Source: a virus. Taken from it: 22,436 bases of DNA. This document shows, in pieces, positions 1 to 8,300 of this stretch (within the stretch, counting starts at the first letter, position 1; every line of letters starts with the position of its first letter). The notes below the pieces were generated by a model. The model saw only the letters and a program-made list of their open reading frames with translations. It was not told the origin of the DNA and made no database searches. A program made the position numbers and the translations under genes. Where the stretch lies: positions 1 through 22,436 of the IMG/VR virus record IMGVR_UViG_3300017768_000101, one strand, 5' to 3'.

Positions 1-1732
1 CAGCACCATTAAATGTTGCACTATTACCACCAGTGCCAGAAAATTGGCTAATAGTATTTATAAAGAAACTACCAATAGTTTGTGTTTCTTCCCATGCACT
101 AGTTGTTCCGTTATAAACAAGTAATTTTTGTAAAGAGGTATTAAAGAATAAATCACCTGCATCAAGATCACTTGTAGGATTACTAGAACCAATTCTATAT
201 CTAGCAGCAAAAGCATTAACACCACTAAGGTTAGATGCAACAGTATTAACATTTGCAATGCTGCCACCTACGTTGTTTACGTTTGTTATTGACCCTGCAA
301 CTAAATTAACATTTGCTGCGTTACCTGCTACTGAAGTTACATTGCTTGAAATCCCTGCAACAGTATTGACGTTGGCAATATTACCTCCAACATTATCTAC
401 GTTAGTTATTGCATTTGCAACTGTATCTATTTCAGAAGTTGCTTCATTTAAATCGTTTGCTGCTGTTACTACTTTTGCAATATCACTTGCTACCGCATTA
501 ACATTTGATATGTTAGTCGCTACTGTATTAACATTTGTTATAGCTCCACCTACAGTATTGACGTTTGCTATAGATCCACCAACATTGTTAACATTAGCTA
601 TTGCCCCGGCTACAGTATTGACGTTTGTTAAATTTGTTCCTGTTATATTTAAATCTAACCAAGTAGTATTACCAAGGTCATAAACCCTCATAATATTAGA
701 AGTTGTATTAAAGTATAACGCTCCGTCTAGCAACGCATTACCATCATTATCAAGTGTAGGGTTACTGTTTTTAGCTCCTAAATACCTATCATCAAAAGAA
801 TCTAATGCAGTTTCCGCTGCGGTCTTAGCTGTTTCTGCTGCTGTTTGTGCTGTTTCTGCTGCCGTCTTAGCAGTTGTTGCTTCACTAGCTTTTGTAGTTG
901 CAGTAGTAGCAGAACTAGCTGCTGATGTGGCACTAGAAGCTGCTGCGGTTTGAGATGACGCTGCTGCTGTTGCAGAACTTGCTGCTGCCGTAGCTGATGA
1001 TGCTGCGTTGTTAGATGCTGTAGTAGCTGATGCTGCGTCTACAATAAGATCCCAGTTGGCAGAGTTAGTATTGGTTGTTAATGGTTGTGATCCAGAAGAT
1101 GTATGTGCTGTATTACAAAAGAAAATATTATTAGTAGAAGTATCTTTTACAAGATCTCTTACAGCATAACTAGTACTAGCAGCCCAGTTACCACGGTATG
1201 TTCCTAGTTCTTTTAATACTTCAAACTCACCTAAGTTATCAAAACCTAATACTCTGTTTTTACGAGCAGCAGCATTTTCATTAATTTCTAAACTACCAAT
1301 AGTATTAGTAAGTGAAAATTTAATTGATCTATCTAATTCGTCTTGTTGTTGCTGATGTAATATTGCTGATTTATCTAATGCATCATTAATAACTTCTGGG
1401 TAAAATCCACCTTGGTTTGTAAGGTCTGTTCCTTGCAATGATTGAACAGCAGAAGTAATAACAATTTGAAATCCATTAGGTAAATTAAAATTATTACCAC
1501 CTGATTTTAAAGTTATGCTTCCACCGGGAGTACCGTTTTGGTCTTGGTTTAAAGTAACTATATAATCATTGTTAGCACCAAGAGTTAATGTTGTTTCTAT
1601 ACTTGTTGCTACTTCTAGTTTTTTTACAACTATTTCAGAATCTGCAAATACTTTGAAGGGAAACGGATATTGATGAGTATTGCCATTCCCAACTAAATTA
1701 TTTGTTTTTCGTGTAGTCGAATTTATTGTCAT
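1..1732 (-). CDS. Tail fibre protein, T7 gp17-like N-terminus (3' end outside window)
   Basis: This is the host-recognition fibre that attaches to the short tail. Reading starts at ATG 1732 (MTINSTTRKT) and stays open for 577 codons to the left edge, so the C-terminal receptor-binding tip is not seen. The first 130 residues or so (nGNThQYPFPFKVFADSEI, then VTLNQDQNG) fit the T7 tail-fibre N-terminal domain that docks onto the tail. Residues about 178-231 (W..STSY.V.DLV...NW) look like a small carbohydrate-binding module. An Ala/Ser/Thr-rich stalk follows (about 805-1040), then FDDRYLGAKNSNPTLDNDGN, a segment common in marine podophage fibres. After it come roughly fourteen decapeptide repeats of the form xNVNtVxxxI (about 214-636). 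A candidate late promoter lies 49 bases upstream. The Shine-Dalgarno is weak (GAAGATG, 12 bases away). No terminator separates it from the preceding gene. Confidence 0.85.
   Translation of the reverse strand, partial: MTINSTTRKTNNLVGNGNTHQYPFPFKVFADSEIVVKKLEVATSIETTLTLGANNDYIVTLNQDQNGTPGGSITLKSGGNNFNLPNGFQIVITSAVQSLQGTDLTNQGGFYPEVINDALDKSAILHQQQQDELDRSIKFSLTNTIGSLEINENAAARKNRVLGFDNLGEFEVLKELGTYRGNWAASTSYAVRDLVKDTSTNNIFFCNTAHTSSGSQPLTTNTNSANWDLIVDAASATTASNNAASSATAAASSATAAASSQTAAASSATSAASSATTATTKASEATTAKTAAETAQTAAETAKTAAETALDSFDDRYLGAKNSNPTLDNDGNALLDGALYFNTTSNIMRVYDLGNTTWLDLNITGTNLTNVNTVAGAIANVNNVGGSIANVNTVGGAITNVNTVATNISNVNAVASDIAKVVTAANDLNEATSEIDTVANAITNVDNVGGNIANVNTVAGISSNVTSVAGNAANVNLVAGSITNVNNVGGSIANVNTVASNLSGVNAFAARYRIGSSNPTSDLDAGDLFFNTSLQKLLVYNGTTSAWEETQTIGSFFINTISQFSGTGGNSATFNGA
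214..636 (-). repeat. Decapeptide-encoding repeat array in the tail fibre
   Basis: About fourteen consecutive 30-base units encode variants of xNVNtVAxxI. Several blocks are nearly identical at the DNA level, for example the copies reading GCAAACGTCAATACTGT or AACGTCAATACTGTT. Regular Asn/Val spacing suggests a trimeric beta or coiled shaft. Unequal recombination between units could change fibre length. The open antisense frame over this region is a by-product of the repeats. Confidence 0.75.
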
Positions 1733-1781
1733 TAATTAGACATCTTCACTATCTTATTAAGGTTAGCTTTAGATCTTTGTA

Positions 1782-1793
1782 TTACGGTCACAC
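1782..1793 (-). promoter_or_regulatory. Candidate late promoter motif, copy 1 (tail fibre)
   Basis: Perfect copy of the 12-mer GTGTGACCGTAA, read on the minus strand. It begins 3 bases after the stop codon of the 1174-aa protein and lies 49 bases before the tail-fibre ATG. It is one of four identical copies in the window. Its position matches phi-17 of T7, upstream of gene 17. The start site and polymerase are unknown. Confidence 0.6.
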
Positions 1794-1795
1794 CT

Positions 1796-4700
1796 TTATC
1801 TTTTCCTACCTTCACCTTTTATACCAAATAGATATGCTCTTATTCGATCTATAGGTCCTCTTGGTTTCCACTTACCGGCTTCTTCATCAACGTATATACC
1901 AATTGGTTTAGCTATAAAGTATGTTGGTACTCTTGTAAATAAAGATGATAATGTTAATATGCTTCGTACTTCGTGACCTGAGATATCATCATCAGGGTCA
2001 AATAAACTCATTACAAATCTTGTTGAACCTTGAACAGTACTATTAATTAAAGATACTGAAGGACTTACTGTAATACGATCATTGTATGCTTTATCGTCAA
2101 ATTGATTTATAGGCATCATTAACATATTACCAAGAGGTACAAATGACGTGCCATATCTTAATGCTGACATATAACCAAATTCAAAAAAATCATCAATGTA
2201 GCCATCTTCGTCATCATCAACTAATCCACCACCTGCTAATTCTTGTATAGCTTCAGAAACAAGAGCAGGTAACATAAATCCAAACATAAATGTATAGATC
2301 AATTGACCACTAAACCGTTTAGAAGTAAATCCTAATTCTTTAATTAATGATTTATATGCTGTTGCATTAAGATTTGCCTGTCCATTAAAATAACTAGAAA
2401 ATTGAAACATTGCATTAAAAAATGGACTTGTAGTTTGATACGCTGCTCTATCTTCTGGTAACAAACTATCTTGTGTCATACGCACAGCACCATCTGCTTG
2501 TTGTATAGCTTCTTTTTGTACATCTGCTTCAAGCATAGTTTTAGGTGCATTTGCTAAAACTTGATTGTATTTAGCTATCCACACAACACTATCTACATAA
2601 TTCTGAAAAGCTTGTTGTACAAAATATGCGTGTTTAGCTACCCATCTTTGCATTTTTTCGTATTTTTCTGGGTTTAATGTCAACTCATTCATTAAATTTT
2701 GTACGTCAAACATTTGATTTACTTGACGATCAGCCATAAATGGTGACATCTGTGCTATTTCTTTTGATATTTTATGCGGTTCTCTTGTATATCTTTTAAA
2801 AGCATCATTTAAATATTTACCTTCTACTTTTATTTTTGCAGGTAACAAACCTGTAACCTGTTGCATACCATTTTTTAAACTTAAGAACATATAGTTTAAG
2901 CTTGTTGATCTTGTCATATAATTAATGCCATCGTTGTACCATGCTTTCTTTCCAAGCGTAGATTTTTGAGAAGCAGAATTTCTTAGCCAAGGTATAAGCA
3001 TATCTTTAATTGCTCTATCATCAACTCTGTTTAATTCTGTAGAAAATTCTTTGTTATTAAATAATTTAACTAAATCTGTAACAGCAGGTTGAATGTAAGC
3101 AAAACGTAAGGCGTTATCCATATGTGTTGCTTGTAAACCTAAATTAAGACTTAATGCTCTATTAACTTGTGTTCTAGGTTTTGTAAATCCTCTCTCTACT
3201 GCCGGAACTGAATATTGCATTTCTTGTCTAATATTTCTCAAAGTCTCATCTAAACTTAGATTTTTTGTTACTAAATCTGGGTCAGCCACAGCAGGTACAT
3301 AACCACCTGCATATGTACCAAATTGATTAACAATAGGTGTTGCTTCTACTTCCTTAAAATAATATCCAAATATATCTTTATGTGCCTGTTGTATTATTGG
3401 CAACATTTCTTTATTTAAATTAAAAACTCCTTGTATAAAATCAAAATCTTTACCTGTGAGAAATCCTTCTTGTATCATGCGGTCAACAAACGCATCCCAT
3501 TTAGAAGTATCTAATACACCATCTTTAATTTCTCCCCATCCTCTACCTACAAGTAACTTTGTTAAATTACTTTTATTTCCTGTGTGTAACATTGCTGCAA
3601 GCAATTCAGCCTTGCCCATTCCTCTTTGTCTGCCAAATGTAAATATGTTTCCATTTTTACTTACTAACTCAGGTGCTCTAATTTTGCCTTTACTAAAATC
3701 TGCTTGTGCCAACAAATCAACATAACGCCCTGTCCATTTAGGTCTTTCTTCTCTCCATTTAGTAATTGGATCTTTTAAAGTTCGCCAAATATATTTTGTA
3801 AAAGGACCTGCAACGTCACCTTCTTTTTTCATAAACACGCCATCTTTTAAAACTCTTGCATATGACTTGTCACCTGCAAGTCTTGCAACTTCACCGTCTT
3901 TACTGTCGCACCAATGTTCAACACGCCTTAACATTGCCTTTAAACCTTCAAGTGCATTTACTACCCTTTCCCACGGTGACAATGCACCTTGTTCTCCAAA
4001 TTCAATAGATGGCCTTGCATCCATATTTTTTAAAGGTGTAACCAAATCATCTACTACTTTTTGTTGTGCAACTAATCCTTCTGCTGTTCTAAATTGCTTA
4101 TCACGTTTTGATTGATAATCTAAAGATTGAATCAATTCATATAAAGTATCAAAATCTTGTGCAGTTAAATCTTTTATTTCACGACCTTCTAAATCTCTAC
4201 CTTCATCAACAATTGGAGATAATTCATCGTACATAGCTTGATCATAATTTTTTAAATCTTTTAAATAATTAACGCCATCTTCAACAGTAGGTCCTTCTCC
4301 ATAAAAAGATAATATTTGTTTAGCAGCATTTACATAATTCATTTCCCTAGTTTTTTGGTTTTTTGGATTGTATTTAAACAACACATCAAATAATTTTCTA
4401 GCTCTATCAACTTCTTTATGTATCTCTACAGCTTCACGAGCTAATTGACTATTAATTAATTCTGATTGCTTTGCTTCTATAACACCTTGATCATCGCCAT
4501 CTCTCATAGCTTTCTCTAAAAGTTTTCTTGCTCTTCTTTCGTTTTGTGCATATTTAGTTGGTCTTATATCACGCAATCTTGTTTTTCTTAAAATTCTTTG
4601 GGCTGCTTGCCTAGCTGCTGCAACTTGAAAACGTACTGGTTGTGTAGTCTTAGTTATAAACCGTAATTCTATTGCTAAAAATCTTGCTCTAGCTTCATTA

Positions 4701-5320
4701 TGTAATGCTTCTTGCAATGCTAATTCTTGCTGTCTTGGATCATTCATATCGCTATATTCATCTAATATACGCTTGTCTGTACGTTCTTTAATAACATCTT
4801 CTATTTTTTCTAGATCTACTAATGCATTAATCATTTCTACTGGATCTTCAAATCCAAATTGCTCTGCAACCATATCAACAGGTAAACCACCATTTTTAGT
4901 TACCATGCTATTACTGCCACCTTTAGATAATTGTTTAATTTCAGTTTGAAAATCATAAAAAGGTAATAAATTTTTAATTGTCTCTACATTTATTTTTGTA
5001 GTACCTAATGCTTGAAAAGGATTGTTATTTTTATCTTTCCATTCACCTTTCTTTAAAAACTTTTGCAATTTATATATAGTTTCTTGTTCGGCTTTAGCGG
5101 TTTCTTCTGCTTCTATTTGTTTGCGTATTTCTTTTGCTTCTTTTTTTTGTAATTTTTTAAATGTTTCACTTTTATTTTTTAACCATTTCATTTGACCCAT
5201 ACTAGCTTTTGTCAAAATATCTATGGCAGCTTCTTGTGTTTCTTGTATAGCATCTGTATATTCTTGCCATGTTTTATTGTCCATACCGCTTTGCTCTTGT
5301 GTTAAGAACATTGGTTGCAT
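1796..5320 (-). CDS. Internal virion (polyvalent) protein, C-terminal portion, 1174 aa
   Basis: Large protein likely ejected with the genome, corresponding to the distal part of the giant polyvalent proteins of marine podophages. Residues about 20-110 are helical and rich in Lys/Glu (MKWLKNK, KKLQKKEAKEIRKQ). The middle is helical and mostly unassignable, with pieces such as HWCDSKDG and DFDFIQGVFNL. Residues about 1000-1030 are hydrophobic (LIYTFMFGFMLPALV), a possible membrane-penetrating segment, after an aromatic stretch (SPFFNAMFQFSSYFN). It ends with a basic tail, GEGRKR. It is in the same reading frame as the upstream 1477-aa ORF, separated only by TAA and 11 sense codons, so it is probably the second half of one ancestral protein. 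The ATG at 5320 has a modest AAAGAG eight bases upstream and could be used independently. No catalytic motif was recognised. Confidence 0.75.
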   Translation of the reverse strand: MQPMFLTQEQSGMDNKTWQEYTDAIQETQEAAIDILTKASMGQMKWLKNKSETFKKLQKKEAKEIRKQIEAEETAKAEQETIYKLQKFLKKGEWKDKNNNPFQALGTTKINVETIKNLLPFYDFQTEIKQLSKGGSNSMVTKNGGLPVDMVAEQFGFEDPVEMINALVDLEKIEDVIKERTDKRILDEYSDMNDPRQQELALQEALHNEARARFLAIELRFITKTTQPVRFQVAAARQAAQRILRKTRLRDIRPTKYAQNERRARKLLEKAMRDGDDQGVIEAKQSELINSQLAREAVEIHKEVDRARKLFDVLFKYNPKNQKTREMNYVNAAKQILSFYGEGPTVEDGVNYLKDLKNYDQAMYDELSPIVDEGRDLEGREIKDLTAQDFDTLYELIQSLDYQSKRDKQFRTAEGLVAQQKVVDDLVTPLKNMDARPSIEFGEQGALSPWERVVNALEGLKAMLRRVEHWCDSKDGEVARLAGDKSYARVLKDGVFMKKEGDVAGPFTKYIWRTLKDPITKWREERPKWTGRYVDLLAQADFSKGKIRAPELVSKNGNIFTFGRQRGMGKAELLAAMLHTGNKSNLTKLLVGRGWGEIKDGVLDTSKWDAFVDRMIQEGFLTGKDFDFIQGVFNLNKEMLPIIQQAHKDIFGYYFKEVEATPIVNQFGTYAGGYVPAVADPDLVTKNLSLDETLRNIRQEMQYSVPAVERGFTKPRTQVNRALSLNLGLQATHMDNALRFAYIQPAVTDLVKLFNNKEFSTELNRVDDRAIKDMLIPWLRNSASQKSTLGKKAWYNDGINYMTRSTSLNYMFLSLKNGMQQVTGLLPAKIKVEGKYLNDAFKRYTREPHKISKEIAQMSPFMADRQVNQMFDVQNLMNELTLNPEKYEKMQRWVAKHAYFVQQAFQNYVDSVVWIAKYNQVLANAPKTMLEADVQKEAIQQADGAVRMTQDSLLPEDRAAYQTTSPFFNAMFQFSSYFNGQANLNATAYKSLIKELGFTSKRFSGQLIYTFMFGFMLPALVSEAIQELAGGGLVDDDEDGYIDDFFEFGYMSALRYGTSFVPLGNMLMMPINQFDDKAYNDRITVSPSVSLINSTVQGSTRFVMSLFDPDDDISGHEVRSILTLSSLFTRVPTYFIAKPIGIYVDEEAGKWKPRGPIDRIRAYLFGIKGEGRKR

Positions 5321-5353
5321 ACCATATACTCTTTGTGAAAATTGTATTTGTTC

Positions 5354-8300
5354 TTAACTAGCCAACATACGATCCATTACTGCTTTAACTTCTTCTGTCA
5401 ATACAGGTAATTCTTTTCCATTTTCTTTTTTATAAATTGCATTTAATTCATCTCGAATTGACTTATATATATTTCTTACATACTCACCAAATCTCATAAA
5501 TATATTTTGCATATCTATATTTGGTGCAGCTTTTTCTTCTGCTATATAGATTTCATAATTGTATGCAAATGATTCATGGTATTGTCTTTTTTGATTAAGA
5601 TCAAATTTGCTCCATGTTTCTACGTCTTTAACTCCCCAGAAATTCAAAAGCACATCAAAATCTTTTTGTATATCTGGAGGTGCTTGTCCTGATAAAACTA
5701 AATCTTCCATAACACTTAACATAAAGTGTGCTGTTTCATGGAAAAAAGTAGATATATCAGCTTCTTGATTTAAAAATATAGTTAAAGTTTTAGGATCAAA
5801 TCCACCTCTTGAATCTTCAAATTTATCTTGTTGTAAAAATTCTCCTGTTTCTACTTGAATAGATCCTCTAGGCTTTCCAACTGAGAGTCTGAAATCTCTT
5901 CGTCCGTTAGGGAATTCATCATCGAGACTAAGTCTAGTAGGGTCGATTCTGATGGCAACTGCTGTATTGCCATAGCCAGTATCTGCGATAGCTCTGGTGG
6001 TAACGTAGACATCAGGTTCTGCAACACTTCTGAGTTCACCTGTAGCTTTGATTCGTTCTGCGTTTGCTCTATTGGTGTGGTGGTAGACGGTAACTGTTCC
6101 GTCTGCATTAAGGGGGAGTCCTGTAGTCTCGTCAATGTTTGTTCCTTCTGATTCGAGTCCTTGTTGTTGGAAAGTATCAGTTCCTCGTACAATTCCAGAT
6201 TCTCCAACATCTCGTTGTGTGTCTCCTGATTGCTCCTCGGATTGTATTGATAACTCATTGTCTACCTCCTGTAATGTAGATTGAATTTCTGTTTCTGATA
6301 TACCCATTGTAGCAACTAAAGATGCAGCAGCATTGGCATAGTCGGGTGCTGAGTTATCTTCGTAGCCTGTTTCTACTACTGCTTCTTTTAATTTTGCAGA
6401 ATCATATAATTTTTTTTCTGGATACCAAACAAGTGCTTGTAAATCTGCCATTGTTAAGTTTGGATTTTGTTGTTGCATTACTGGCAATACTTGACTAAAA
6501 ACTTTTTCTATAAACCTTCTTTCTGGTGGTCCTTTAGGTTGTTCTTTTTGACCATCTAAATACCCTGCTAATGAATTACCTGCTTTGCGTATTTCATCTC
6601 CAATACCTATTCTAAGTTCACCTTTTATAGGTTTACCTTTAATACTTGTTATTGTGTTTGCAACATCATTATTTGGGTCAACTAGTGATATTGCTGCCAT
6701 TAATTTACGATTAGCAGGTAAAGCTGTTTTAGTTTCTATTCTTTTTGCAACTGCATCTATATCACCTAAAGTAAGTTTTCTATTTATTATTTTTTCAAAT
6801 TCTTTTTTTTGTTCTTTACTTAAAGCTTTTATATATTGTTTTAATTGGTTACGTTTAGTTTTAGCTTGCTTTGTATAATCAGTAACTAGCGTACCTGTCA
6901 TTCGACCCCATGTACGCATAGCCCATCTGTCTAAAGTTAATTGTTCATAATTGCCGTATAGATTTGCAAAAAACCCATTACCAATTTTAGGGCCTATAAC
7001 AGCAGCACCATACACTATTTCAGTTTTACCAAAATCTTTTATTTCTACTCCTGTATATGTTTCTACTTCTTTAACTGTATGAGTTGTTTTCATAAATTGT
7101 TCAACATCTTCTATACCTTTTTCTTCTATTAATCTATTTATTATTTTAAAACTTTTTGTCATTGCACGACCTGCTTTACCTGTTCCAAAAGGTATTGGAA
7201 ATGTGCCATTTTCTTTCCAATAACTATATACTTCATTAGCTAGTTCAAAGTTTTTATCTACTTTAATACCGTTAGAAGTGGTTGCTAATGCCCAAGTAAA
7301 AGCAAAATTTGATGCTGTATCAGTAGTTAATTCTGGATGTATTTTTGCTAATAATGCTTTAGCTTTTGTAACTTTTTCGTTATACCAACCTATTGCGTTT
7401 GGATTTTCTATTAATGCGTATTGTGCATCTGCTAATAATGTTTGCACAAGATATTTTTCTACTTCAACTGTAGGTTGTGATAAATCTATCCCTGCTTTTT
7501 TTGCTTCTTTTAATACACGATTTTGTATTTCTATTTTAAAGTCACGATTAGTTGCAAAAGGTTTGCTACTTGCAAAATTAAAATTTTCTACAATTCTTGC
7601 TATTTGAAATACAGCTTGCGGTACTAATTTACCTTGTTCTTGTGGTTTTGCTTGTTGTGAAAATATTTCACGTTCATTTTCAAGATCACTAATTTGATCA
7701 TTAATTGCATCTGTTTTAGTCTTCCAATTTTGTAGTTCTGCTTCTTCAGTTGGTTCTGGCCCTAGTTCTTTTAACTGCTGTCTTAACTGTCCTATTTGAT
7801 TATTAGTACCGTCTAATAATTTAGCAACTTCTATTTGATTAGGTCCAATAATTCTTATTGGGTATTTTTTAAAAACTTCATCAGGTAATATTCCTAATCT
7901 ATTTCCTAATGTAATTGCAAGATTTTGATAAAAAGTAGCACCTTCTAATTGACCTCTTCTAGTAGGAAATTTACCAGAACTTTTTAACATTGCAGCCATA
8001 TCTTTTTTTACTTTGGTTGCACTAGCTCTATATTTTTTTGTTTGGTTTGCATCTCTATTTGCTATTTCAGTAGCTTCTTTTTCTAACTTATCTTTATTGG
8101 CTTGAAAATATGTTTTTTCTGCTTGGCTAAAACTTTTGTCTTTATCAAATCTTCTATGCTGTTTTAATATACCGTCTAAGTTTGTACCTACAAGTTTTGT
8201 AGAGTATTCACCAATAGGAACTACAATATCATTTCCCGATATTGTACCTGTATTGTTAAACACTTCTAATTGTCTAGCTATTGTTGGCGATACTTTTTTT

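Noticed and set aside
258-683. 141-codon plus-strand ORF with repetitive hydrophobic sequence
   Set aside because: It is the antisense of the tail-fibre decapeptide repeats; the regular repeat removes stops. No ribosome binding site or protein-family resemblance supports it.
3973-3981. ACGGTGACA, a near match to the promoter core
   Set aside because: It differs from the core, lies deep inside the 1174-aa gene (in the codons for SPWER) and is not at a gene boundary.
3456-4115. Plus-strand ORFs of 82-89 codons opposite the 1174-aa gene
   Set aside because: Products are Ser/Pro/Leu-rich antisense shadows without ribosome binding sites or family features.
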